NCBI GenBank assembly: GCA_035315185.1
Contig: DATFYE010000083.1
Span: forward strand, 1 to 64,000
Direction: 5' to 3'
Length of the DNA stretch: 64,000 nucleotides
Source of the DNA: JADGQN01 sp035315185
GTDB lineage: Bacteria; Desulfobacterota; Syntrophorhabdia; Syntrophorhabdales; WCHB1-27
Shown here: in pieces, positions 17,626-25,278 of the stretch
Layout of the letters: each line of letters begins with the position of its first letter
Numbering within the stretch: the first letter of the stretch is position 1
The notes under the pieces: model-generated
The model's database searches: none
The model's input: only the letters and a program-made list of their open reading frames with translations
What the model was told of the DNA's origin: nothing
Translations under genes and position numbers: made by a program

Positions 17626-19079
17626 AAAGTTTTTTCCGCAGCCTTTCTTTAAGGACTCAGCTCCTGCTGATCCTGCTTTTCCTTCTCCTTACGTCGATCG
17701 GTTCTCTGACTATCATCTACACGAAAAGCGAGGAGTTGATCCTTGAGAAGGTGACGGACAATATCGATGATATCACAAAGGCGATCCAGATCAGCGTCGA
17801 AGAACTCACCTACCGGGGAGACAGTACCCAGAGGCTGAAAACGTACGTAGATAACCTGAATAAGAAAGGAATACGTGAAATCTCCATCCTGAGCGATGCG
17901 TCAGAGGTCATAGCAAGTTCGGACCCGCAGAAGATCGGCACGGTACAGCAGCCTCCCAAGAAAATAGCCGCATCTGATAAAATGGGGAGGAAGAAGGACT
18001 TGATGATTACTGCGCGGCTTGGAGAAGAAACGGGCAAGAAGGAAGGACAGCGTCTTTACAGCGTCATCATGCCTGTTTCAATCAAGGGACAGAAGATCGG
18101 CTATATTCACGTAAGCATGGTCCTTGATGACTACAAGTATCTGCAGCGAAGAAATCACCTGAAGAGGATTCTCAGCACGATCTTTGCGTTCAGCATTGGC
18201 ATCATAATCTGCCTGATCTTCGCAGAAAAGTATACTGAGCCCATCAAGAAGACTGCCTTCGCAGCCAAGAAGATAGCTGAGGGCGAACTCGTCAAGATCC
18301 GCGATACCAGTCGTGGAGATGAAATCGGGGTGATGGTCAAGAGTTTTAACGACATGGTAGACAAGCTGAGCGAGAGAAAGGAGTTGGAAGAAAAGCTGAA
18401 GAAGACTGAACAACTTTCGATGATAGGCCAGCTGGCATCAGGCATAGCCCACGAAGTGCGCAATCCCCTCAACTTTCTTTCCCTTTCCATCGGTCACATA
18501 AAGGAACGCGTTCTCGAAGAAAACGTCGCCGGCAGAGAAGATATAACGGCCCTTCTGGATAATTTAAAAAAAGAGATTTACAGGGTCAACGAGCTGATCA
18601 ACAACTTCCTCTTTGTGGGTAAGCCTATCGTGCTGAATAGAACCTGGGTGGCGCCTGAGGCGCTGGTGAGTGATGCGCTGGCCATGGTGAAAGACAAAGT
18701 GAGAGATGGAATCGAAGTTGTAACGGTTTGCAAAGATGGGGGGCAGATTCACTGCGACGCGGAATACATGAGGATCTGCGTCATCAACCTGCTTCTCAAC
18801 TCGATCCAGGCGATAGAGGACGCGGGGACGATTCTCGTTGAATGTGGGAAGGAGAACGGTTTCTCCTATATTTCCGTGACGGACAATGGAAAGGGTGTAA
18901 CCGAAGAGGAAGCCGGAAAGATATTTGAACCTTATTACTCTACAAAAAAATATGGCATCGGTCTCGGTCTCACTATCACTAAAAGACTTGTCGAAGAGCA
19001 TGGAGGCACTATTTCCATGGACAGCTCAACAGGACAAAAGACCGTAATAACAATAAAGGTGCCCTTCCATGAAGCATGA
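17586..19079 (+). CDS. Membrane sensor histidine kinase with HAMP domain
   Basis: The 497-residue protein has a membrane helix (about 23-44), an extracytoplasmic sensor (45-190), a second helix (about 195-213), HAMP (about 214-265), HisKA with phospho-acceptor H289 in S-G-I-A-H-E-V-R-N-P-L, and HATPase_c with N-L-L-L-N-S-I and D-N-G-K-G. The start at 17586 has GGAGAGGG upstream and lies 40 nt inside gltX copy 2. The next gene, an NtrC-type regulator, overlaps its end by 11 nt and is the obvious partner. The ligand is unknown. Confidence 0.92.
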   Translation: MFAEEIRQFGKRLKSFFRSLSLRTQLLLILLFLLLTSIGSLTIIYTKSEELILEKVTDNIDDITKAIQISVEELTYRGDSTQRLKTYVDNLNKKGIREISILSDASEVIASSDPQKIGTVQQPPKKIAASDKMGRKKDLMITARLGEETGKKEGQRLYSVIMPVSIKGQKIGYIHVSMVLDDYKYLQRRNHLKRILSTIFAFSIGIIICLIFAEKYTEPIKKTAFAAKKIAEGELVKIRDTSRGDEIGVMVKSFNDMVDKLSERKELEEKLKKTEQLSMIGQLASGIAHEVRNPLNFLSLSIGHIKERVLEENVAGREDITALLDNLKKEIYRVNELINNFLFVGKPIVLNRTWVAPEALVSDALAMVKDKVRDGIEVVTVCKDGGQIHCDAEYMRICVINLLLNSIQAIEDAGTILVECGKENGFSYISVTDNGKGVTEEEAGKIFEPYYSTKKYGIGLGLTITKRLVEEHGGTISMDSSTGQKTVITIKVPFHEA

Positions 19080-20559
19080 TGCTAGAACAGTCCTCGTTGT
19101 TGAAGATGACAGGAACCAGAGAGAGATCATCAAGACTATTCTGGTGAAAGAGGGCTACTACGTAGAGGAGGTCGGCACCGGGGGGAAAGCAATCGAGCTT
19201 TTGAAGAGCGGCTCCTTCGACGTTGTTCTGACTGACTTGCGGCTACCCGATATGGAGGGAACGGAAATTCTTAAGGAGGTCAAGTCGCAGAACCAGCCGT
19301 GCCACGTGATCATAGTCACGGCATTCGGCTCCATTCCTTCTGCGGTAGAAGCCACGAGACTGGGGGCCTTCCATTACCTTGAGAAGCCCCTTGAAAAAGA
19401 TCAACTGCTTCTCGTCCTGCAGAACGCAGTGGACCAGGTACGTTTGCTCAAAGATAACATCATGCTCAAGGACCAGCTTGTCGACAAGTTCCAGCTGGAT
19501 AATATTGTTAGTGACCACGGGACCATGCATGAACTGTTCAGAATTGTCCGGAGGGTTGCACCCACCAATTCTACTGTGCTGATCTACGGAGAAAGTGGTA
19601 CAGGTAAGGAGCTTTTTGCCAAGAGCATCCATTACAACAGTCCACGAAGGCAACACCCATTTTTCGCTATCAATTGCGCTGCCATACCGGAGACTCTTTT
19701 GGAGAGCGAGTTATTCGGTTACGAGAAGGGCGCCTTCACAGGAGCAATCACCAGGCACATCGGTCTCTTTGAACAGGCAAACCACAGTACCCTTCTTCTT
19801 GACGAAATAGGCGACCTTACGCAGGCCATGCAGGCCAAAGTTTTAAGAACCATCCAGGAAAAGGAGATACGGCGGATCGGTGGGAAAGAAACAATCAAGT
19901 TGGACGTCCGGATCATCGCCGCAACAAACAAGAAGCTGGAAGAGGAGATCAAGACAGGAAGGTTCCGTCAGGATCTCTATTATCGTCTCAATGTGATAGC
20001 CTTTACTATACCGCCTTTGAGAGAGAAGATGACGGATATCCCGGTATTGGTGGAACATTTTCTGAAGAGATTGAATGAGTCGCATACGAGGAAGAAGAGC
20101 ATCTCCAACGATGCCCTCCAGCTTCTCATGGCCTATTCCTGGCCGGGCAACGTCAGGCAACTTGAATCAGTTATGGAAAGGGCGTACGTGATGTGTGATG
20201 AGGATACGATAGACGCCGAGCATATGCCGGAAGAGATCAAGCAGGGGCAGGACGGGCAGCTCGTCCAGCAGACGTTTCGACACAAAATTGAGTTTCTTAT
20301 CGACGCCCGGCTCACGGCTGCGGAATATAGGCTCTACCTGTATCTCTCAAGTCTCGACCATCTGGATGTCGGCTACCCCGCCATGGCCGAACCGAGGAAA
20401 ATCATCGAACGGCTCAATATCAACAAGGACACATTCTACACGGCCATCGCGAAACTTAAAGAGCTGGGACTCTACGACTTCAAACTACGCACCGGCCAAG
20501 GGAAAAGTACAACGAACCCGGGGTCTTCGCAAAAATCATCGTCGGAAATCTCCGACTGA
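19069..20559 (+). CDS. Sigma54-dependent response regulator (NtrC family) with a non-Fis C-terminal domain
   Basis: The 496-residue regulator has a REC domain (D56 in L-T-D-L-R-L-P-D), AAA+ domain with Walker A G-E-S-G-T-G-K-E (174-181), the sigma54-contact loop G-A-F-T-G-A (221-226) and the arginine-finger region. NtrC proteins normally end with a Fis-type helix-turn-helix. Here the last 95 residues contain a different segment, A-A-E-Y-R-L-Y-L-Y-L-S...I-I-E-R-L-N-I-N-K-D-T-F-Y-T-A-I-A-K-L, which reads like a winged-helix domain. Two 16-bp inverted repeats at its own 3' end and a sigma54 promoter just beyond suggest a direct target. Confidence 0.93.
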   Translation: MKHDARTVLVVEDDRNQREIIKTILVKEGYYVEEVGTGGKAIELLKSGSFDVVLTDLRLPDMEGTEILKEVKSQNQPCHVIIVTAFGSIPSAVEATRLGAFHYLEKPLEKDQLLLVLQNAVDQVRLLKDNIMLKDQLVDKFQLDNIVSDHGTMHELFRIVRRVAPTNSTVLIYGESGTGKELFAKSIHYNSPRRQHPFFAINCAAIPETLLESELFGYEKGAFTGAITRHIGLFEQANHSTLLLDEIGDLTQAMQAKVLRTIQEKEIRRIGGKETIKLDVRIIAATNKKLEEEIKTGRFRQDLYYRLNVIAFTIPPLREKMTDIPVLVEHFLKRLNESHTRKKSISNDALQLLMAYSWPGNVRQLESVMERAYVMCDEDTIDAEHMPEEIKQGQDGQLVQQTFRHKIEFLIDARLTAAEYRLYLYLSSLDHLDVGYPAMAEPRKIIERLNINKDTFYTAIAKLKELGLYDFKLRTGQGKSTTNPGSSQKSSSEISD

Positions 20560-20589
20560 GGCGCAGCCTGTAAGTCGGAAAAATCCGAC
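20541..20589 (+). promoter_or_regulatory. Paired inverted repeats, likely enhancer sites for the NtrC-type regulator
   Basis: GTCGGAAATCTCCGAC (20541-20556) and GTCGGAAAAATCCGAC (20574-20589) share arms GTCGGA/TCCGAC. Their starts are 33 bp apart, about three helical turns, so both face the same side of the DNA. They lie 74-122 bp upstream of a sigma54 promoter, the normal position for an enhancer. The first overlaps the 3' end of the regulator gene. Confidence 0.75.
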
Positions 20590-20660
20590 ATAGATGGTTA
20601 CCGCTGCGGCGCCTTCCATAGTAACATATCAATATTACTTTATTTTTTACGATAGAGGTC

Positions 20661-20677
20661 TTGGCATAACAGATGCA
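20661..20677 (+). promoter_or_regulatory. Sigma54 (-24/-12) promoter
   Basis: TTGGCATAACAGATGCA has GG (20663-20664) and GC (20675-20676) separated by exactly 10 nt, with the T-G-G-C-A and T-G-C-A contexts expected for sigma54. It lies 50 nt before the small secreted protein at 20727. Confidence 0.72.
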
Positions 20678-20726
20678 CCTCAGATAAACAGGTTCAAAAA
20701 TAAAAACGGAAAGGTGGTGATAGAGT

Positions 20727-21182
20727 GTGCAAAAGGCGCTGCTATGCGCTCCGATGTTAGTCATCAGCGTTGCGTTCGTGACAGCCGCGTTTGGTCAAGG
20801 TCAGGCAGGCCAGCCCGCAACGGCAGCCCCTCAAAAGGCTCATGCGTCAGCGCCTCAAAAGAAGCCTGTATATGAAAGGGCAGCTCCCGGGAAGAAGTCC
20901 TCCAGGAGCAAGACACACAGTTACACCGGCAATGTCACGAAGGTGGACACACTGCTCAAGACGATCGTGGTAAAAGGCAAGAAAGACGAAATGACCTTCG
21001 ACGTGGGTAATACCCAGATGAAGGGCAATGTGGAAGAAGGGGACAAGGTCACGGTAAAGTACGCAAAGAAGGACGGTAAAATGGTGGCCTCTTCTGTCAC
21101 CAAGGCAGGAGAAGAGAACGAGATGAAGAAGGAGATGAAACCGGGTGCAAAGCCCATAAAGCCGGCATCCGCAAAAAAGTGA
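20727..21182 (+). CDS. Small secreted protein with a DUF5666/OB-like domain
   Basis: The 151-residue protein starts with GTG preceded by AAGGTGGTG. A signal peptide (to about A-F-G-Q, residue 24) is followed by a Pro/Ala/Lys-rich linker and a compact domain (about 65-125) with Y-T-G-N-V-T-K-V-D...I-V-V-K-G-K-K-D-E-M-T-F-D-V and E-G-D-K-V-T-V-K-Y. That pattern resembles DUF5666-type beta domains in periplasmic proteins. The tail is Lys-rich. It follows the sigma54 promoter directly, and its signal peptide is nearly the same as that of the next gene. Confidence 0.72.
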   Translation: MQKALLCAPMLVISVAFVTAAFGQGQAGQPATAAPQKAHASAPQKKPVYERAAPGKKSSRSKTHSYTGNVTKVDTLLKTIVVKGKKDEMTFDVGNTQMKGNVEEGDKVTVKYAKKDGKMVASSVTKAGEENEMKKEMKPGAKPIKPASAKK

Positions 21183-21213
21183 CAAGCAAATACAAAAACC
21201 AAAGGAGGATCTC

Positions 21214-21546
21214 ATGAAGAAAGCATTTTTAGTTGCTCTAACGTTAGTGATCAGCGTGGCGTTCGTGACAGTCGTGTTTGCTCAGGCCCCAACGCCTGCG
21301 CCGGAAAAAGCTGCTCCTATGGCACCTGAGAAAGCCATGAAGGCGCCGGCGTCGACCGTGAAAGAGGAGTCTACTCCAGCGGGTGTGTCGAAGAAAGCCG
21401 ACAAAGGGAAAGCCCCGAAAGCTAAAAAGGGCGGCGTAAAGGAAGAGTCTACCGCGGCCGGCGAGTCAAAGAAGGCGGACAAGGGTCCGGCACCCAAGGC
21501 TCCCGCGGGTGGCTCAATCCCTAAGGAAGCTGGCCCGCAGAAGTAG
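21214..21546 (+). CDS. Low-complexity secreted Lys/Ala/Pro protein
   Basis: The 110-residue protein has AAAGGAGG before ATG and a signal peptide ending near V-F-A-Q (residue 25). The mature part holds two copies of a 21-residue unit V-K-E-E-S-T-(P/A)-A-G-x-S-K-K-A-D-K-G-x-A-P-K plus Glu-Lys-Ala-rich flanks. It is probably disordered. The signal peptide V-I-S-V-A-F-V-T matches that of the preceding gene, so the two likely descend from one ancestor or are exported together. The function is unknown. Confidence 0.7.
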   Translation: MKKAFLVALTLVISVAFVTVVFAQAPTPAPEKAAPMAPEKAMKAPASTVKEESTPAGVSKKADKGKAPKAKKGGVKEESTAAGESKKADKGPAPKAPAGGSIPKEAGPQK

Positions 21547-21567
21547 TAGTGTAACGAACACGTCATT

Positions 21568-21595
21568 AAAAAGGGGGCTGCGAAGCCCCCTTTTT
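21568..21595 (+). terminator. Rho-independent terminator
   Basis: A GGGGGCT / AGCCCCC stem with a GCGA loop, preceded by A5 and followed by T5, lies 22 nt after the secreted-protein gene. The A/T flanks allow bidirectional action. Confidence 0.88.
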
Positions 21596-21597
21596 AG

Positions 21598-21700
21598 TCT
21601 ATCTAGTCTATCTGGTCTATTTAGTCTATTCTTCAGTGTGTCTGGTCTGTCTCGTCTCGAACCCGATGGACCAGAAGGACTAGATAGACCAGATAGACCC
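21598..21700. repeat. Family A word cassette, two inverted arms
   Basis: The left arm has nonamers in exact phase from 21598: TCTATCTAG, TCTATCTGG, TCTATTTAG, TCTATTCTT, then TCTGGTCTG-like words. The right arm (21665-21700) is the reverse complement of the same words (GACTAGATAGACCAGATAG). It sits between a terminator and the end of priA. Confidence 0.8.
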
Positions 21701-21705
21701 AGCCT

Positions 21706-23661
21706 TTAGATGCTCGGGGGATCAGGCTCGATACGCACTCCAGCCAAGCCGTACAGCCAGGGCAAGATCGGAACGAAGAGATGCTCGTCTCCTTTCAGGA
21801 CCATACGCCAGTGCACACCCCCTCTCTTCTTAAGCATCGGACCCATCAAATGATCGTCAAGTCCCTCCTGTTTAAGTCGCTCGACTATTCGCCCGACGAG
21901 GCGCTCCCCGGCTTCGCCTTTCTTCCGGACTTCGATCAGGAAGAGTCTCACATAAGGGGGAAATTCAGCCAGTCTTCGTTTGGCCAGCTCTTCAGTGTAG
22001 AACCGATCCTCGTCAGTAAGATGCGACACATCGATGAGACTCTTCCTGCTCACGACCAGAAAGACCTCCTCCGGTTTAAGCGCATCAATCAAGTTCCTGA
22101 AAGTCTGGTACACCCTCTCGTGCGCTCTGTACCCGGCCACCCACAGAAATTCTTCCTGACCCGTGAGCACGAGCCGCTTGACATGTAGGCCATACAGCCT
22201 GGCGAGTATTTGGGTTCCGATCACGATGGTGCCGGGAGCGCGAGCAACCTCTATGAGGGACCGTACGTCTTTTTTTCTCAGACTTTCCGCGGTGATCCTG
22301 AGTAAGTGAGGAGCCGACAGGGATGTGTTGAGCCTTTCTTCCACGTATTCTGCCCCCGTCGCGGAAAACTGGATGAGACTCCCTCCGCAGTGAGCGCATG
22401 TCTCATCGTAAGGAAAAATCTTTTTACAGGCGGAACAGACGAGCCTCTCCCCATCCCGATAGTAAGCGAGAGGCATTTCACAGTCAGGACAGACAAAAGG
22501 TTTTCTACACTCGAGACAGTAAAGACGTGACGCATAATCTTTTCGGGGGGTATAGATTGCCGCTGTCTCGTTGTTATGAACCGTCCTATCGATAATTTCG
22601 GCAAGCTCGGGCGGTACCTGATCTCGCATCCGTCCCTCGGTGAGGATTTCCGCTACGCTTCTTCCCATACAGAGGTCCTGCTCCTTCCTGACGGAAAACG
22701 CCCCTTCCCTTGTAAGCCGGACGACATCGAGCGGCGGCGAAGCGCTACCGAGTAAAACGGGCGTCCTGTTAAGCTCCGCACTCTTTAGGGCAAGCTTTAC
22801 GGCGTGAAAGCGAAAGGCCTCCTCATTTCTGTACTCATCCTCTTCGGGTCGTTCCACTATGATCAGGCCCCTGTTTATCACCGGCAGGAACACAGCGCTC
22901 TTATTGCCGAGTATCAGACAGCCTTTCTCTGTCCGTGCCCGGAAGAAGGTCTCCATTTGAGCCCTGGGCTGAGCACTCGTATGCCAGAGCACGCGTTTGC
23001 CGAGTGTGCTGGCCAGAAATCGATAGAAATAGTCACCGATGATGTGAAAATCAGGCAGCAGTAATAAAACGTTCTGTCCCTGCTCAAATTTTCGAGCGAT
23101 AGCTGAGAGGTACTCTTCCTGCCTGTGTTCAACGTCGGCAATATAGAGACTCGGCCCGTATCCTTCCGCAAACCGGCTCTCTGGTAACGGTCTAAAGGGT
23201 CCTCCGGTATAGGAGTCATAGAACTCCACAAGCCCCTTGTGATGATAATCCCAAACCGCCCACTTTCCGGCGAGCGCATATGCCGTCTTTACTGAGAGTC
23301 CGTCGAGGCTCCGCGCTTGCTCATGTTTTGATTTTACCAATAGATACTTTTCCAGCTTCAGCTTTGGAGGCAGGGCATATTTGAGCACAACACCGATTGG
23401 AGCGAGATAGTACTGCGACGCCCATTCACAAAGCTGAAAATTCGTGCTTTCAATCAACGGGAAGATGTCGAGAATATCCGCAAGTTCCTTAAGCGCCTCG
23501 TCCTCTCCTTCTTCCAGACTCAGGATAAAACCAGTCAGCTTGCGGTTACCGAAAGGAACCGTTACCCTTAGTAAGGGCTTTGCGAAGGACTCTAATGTCT
23601 TGGGAACAGTGTAAGAAAATGTTTTGTGGAGAGGTAAAGGCAGCGCTACATGGGCGATCAT
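21706..23661 (-). CDS. priA: PriA-like primosome protein with degenerate helicase core
   Basis: The 651-residue protein has the PriA order: 3'-DNA-binding domain (A-L-P-L-P-L-H-K-T-F-S-Y), helicase lobes and the zinc module with eight cysteines (C382, C385, C391, C394, C409, C412, C422, C425). The Walker A G-x-T-G-S-G-K-T is absent: the aligned region (about 170-188) reads I-A-D-V-E-H-R-Q-E-E-Y-L. The D-E-E-H box is replaced by V-E-R-P-E-E-D-E-Y (about 269-277). A replication-restart scaffold role without ATP-driven unwinding is therefore likely, as for the helicase-inactive PriA of actinobacteria. It overlaps murI by 4 nt. Confidence 0.85.
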   Translation of the reverse strand: MIAHVALPLPLHKTFSYTVPKTLESFAKPLLRVTVPFGNRKLTGFILSLEEGEDEALKELADILDIFPLIESTNFQLCEWASQYYLAPIGVVLKYALPPKLKLEKYLLVKSKHEQARSLDGLSVKTAYALAGKWAVWDYHHKGLVEFYDSYTGGPFRPLPESRFAEGYGPSLYIADVEHRQEEYLSAIARKFEQGQNVLLLLPDFHIIGDYFYRFLASTLGKRVLWHTSAQPRAQMETFFRARTEKGCLILGNKSAVFLPVINRGLIIVERPEEDEYRNEEAFRFHAVKLALKSAELNRTPVLLGSASPPLDVVRLTREGAFSVRKEQDLCMGRSVAEILTEGRMRDQVPPELAEIIDRTVHNNETAAIYTPRKDYASRLYCLECRKPFVCPDCEMPLAYYRDGERLVCSACKKIFPYDETCAHCGGSLIQFSATGAEYVEERLNTSLSAPHLLRITAESLRKKDVRSLIEVARAPGTIVIGTQILARLYGLHVKRLVLTGQEEFLWVAGYRAHERVYQTFRNLIDALKPEEVFLVVSRKSLIDVSHLTDEDRFYTEELAKRRLAEFPPYVRLFLIEVRKKGEAGERLVGRIVERLKQEGLDDHLMGPMLKKRGGVHWRMVLKGDEHLFVPILPWLYGLAGVRIEPDPPSI

Positions 23662-24488
23662 GTAGAGAGCAGAAAATCTTTCAGGTCAAGATTCTTGACC
23701 AGTTTTACACCATCTATCGGCTCACCCAGGAACCGGCTTCCCACCTCAGAAAAATTCTCCGGCGAGTCAGTAACAAAATAACTGGACTTCCCGGTACCCG
23801 ATCCCTTCAACAAGCCACGGGCGCCCAGGAGTTCCTGTACCTGCATGGCTGTCTCTCTGCCGGTATTTACTATAAAGACATCCGGGCCTATTTCTTCCCG
23901 GATCGTCTGTTGCAGGATGGGGTAGTGCGTACATCCCATCACGAGTACGTCAATGCCGCTATTGTAAAACGGACCAAGGTACTTCCTGACAATGAGGTGC
24001 GCAACTTCGGAGTCTTCCCATCCCTCTTCCACTATAGGGACAAAGAGAGGGCATGCCTGCGACAGCACCTCTACATGACGATCGATCCTTCTGACCGCCC
24101 GTTCGTACGCCATACTTTTCACGGTTGCCTTGGTGCCTATGACACCTACCCTTTTACTTTTCGTCTGTCTGGCAGCGGAAGACGCGGCTGGATCGATCAC
24201 ACCGAATACAGGGATGGGAAGTTTCTTCTTAAGAATATTGAGTGAGAGCGCTGACGAGGTGTTGCATGCAATCACAAGCGCCTTTATTCCTTTTGCAAGA
24301 AGGAAGAGAGCAGTCTCAAGCGCATAGCGCGTTACCGTGTATGGAGACTTGTTACCGTAAGGAACCCGTGCGGTATCACCGAGGTAGATAATATTTTCCC
24401 TGGGAAGAAGGCCTCTTACTTCCTTGAGAACTGTGAGTCCGCCGATACCCGAGTCAAACATTCCAACCGCGAGATTTTGCATCGTCAA
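23658..24488 (-). CDS. murI: Glutamate racemase
   Basis: The 276-residue enzyme supplies D-glutamate for peptidoglycan. It has G-M-F-D-S-G-I-G-G-L-T near the N-terminus and both catalytic cysteines, in A-C-N-T-S-S-A and M-G-C-T-H-Y-P, at normal length. ATG 24482 is an alternative start. Its 3' end overlaps the PriA-like gene by 4 nt, so they are cotranscribed. Confidence 0.93.
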   Translation of the reverse strand: MTMQNLAVGMFDSGIGGLTVLKEVRGLLPRENIIYLGDTARVPYGNKSPYTVTRYALETALFLLAKGIKALVIACNTSSALSLNILKKKLPIPVFGVIDPAASSAARQTKSKRVGVIGTKATVKSMAYERAVRRIDRHVEVLSQACPLFVPIVEEGWEDSEVAHLIVRKYLGPFYNSGIDVLVMGCTHYPILQQTIREEIGPDVFIVNTGRETAMQVQELLGARGLLKGSGTGKSSYFVTDSPENFSEVGSRFLGEPIDGVKLVKNLDLKDFLLST

Positions 24489-24526
24489 AGCTTATGTGAC
24501 CAACCGGTAAAAGTCAAGAAAGGGGC

Positions 24527-24555
24527 GTGACACTCCTTCATTGCTGCTATATAAT
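24527..24555 (+). promoter_or_regulatory. Sigma70 promoter for the 24589 gene
   Basis: GTGACA (24527-24532), 17 nt and TATAAT (24550-24555) lie 33 nt before the start codon of the next gene. Confidence 0.55.
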
Positions 24556-24588
24556 TGCCTCATAAGGGTTTAAAAAAAGGGGGTCCAC

Positions 24589-25113
24589 ATGAAAAGGGTT
24601 CGCTTTTTTGACGGGATGCTTCTTTCAAAAGCAGATTTTCAGGCTGACCAGCAGTACTTTCGCGAGAAACAAAAAATGCATAATCGCTGTCTACACGGTT
24701 ATGGTGTGGTATACGGGCTGGATGTCTCGATACTGAAGGGAACGATCCGGGTTAGCCCTGGTCTCGCCCTGTCTTGCACTGGAGATGAGATTGTTGTTGA
24801 CGAGCGGCTCGCAGTTGCTCTTCCCGAGACAAGAAACAGCACGTATCTAACCATCGGTTACGGGGAGCGAGGTACCGATCCCGTTCCTGCCCCGGCGGGC
24901 GGAGGCATCGAGAATTCCCGGATAGAAGAGACCTTCGAAATCTCGTTTCAGGCGCATGACCCTTGCCACGCGCACGCCAAATCCGCCAGATCCCGGGCAC
25001 TCGGTTGCGGAAAAGGGCATCCGATTGCTCTTGCAAAATTGACCCACGGAAAGGAAGGCTGGAGAATTGATCACGAGTTCCAGCCGCCCCGCGTGGCCAC
25101 ACTCAGCCGATAG
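24589..25113 (+). CDS. Conserved protein of a type linked to contractile injection systems, solitary
   Basis: The 174-residue protein starts M-K-R-V-R-F-F-D-G-M-L-L, then A-D-F-Q-A-D-Q-Q-Y-F-R-E-K-Q-K, H-N-R-C-L-H-G-Y-G-V-V-Y-G-L-D-V, and V-S-P-G-L-A-L-S-C-T-G-D-E-I-V-V. I recognise this order from uncharacterised proteins encoded in or near extracellular contractile injection (phage-tail-like) clusters; this is from memory. No sheath, tube or baseplate gene is nearby, so it is an orphan. GGGGG before the ATG serves as ribosome binding site. The function is unknown. Confidence 0.6.
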   Translation: MKRVRFFDGMLLSKADFQADQQYFREKQKMHNRCLHGYGVVYGLDVSILKGTIRVSPGLALSCTGDEIVVDERLAVALPETRNSTYLTIGYGERGTDPVPAPAGGGIENSRIEETFEISFQAHDPCHAHAKSARSRALGCGKGHPIALAKLTHGKEGWRIDHEFQPPRVATLSR

Positions 25114-25154
25114 AGCCGTGAATCATTTGACCTCTAGACCTGAAGAGTGGGGTT

Positions 25155-25278
25155 ATACCGACTTGGATTCAAGCGGAGACCGAGGCGGCAGCGAGGAGCC
25201 GACGCAGGCGTACTGATAGTACGTCGAGGAGTGCGACGCAGCGACAACGAAGGTATACGTTTGAAGGCAAGTCGGTAT
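25155..25278. repeat. Dispersed palindromic element, copy 1
   Basis: Perfect 11-bp ends ATACCGACTTG (25155-25165) and CAAGTCGGTAT (25268-25278) enclose a core with AGGCGGCAGCGAGGAGCC, the hairpin CGTAC-TGATA-GTACG and AGCGACAACGAAGGTATACG. The same core blocks, with different but also self-complementary arms, occur at 41635-41780. The right end touches the trpS stop codon. Confidence 0.78.
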
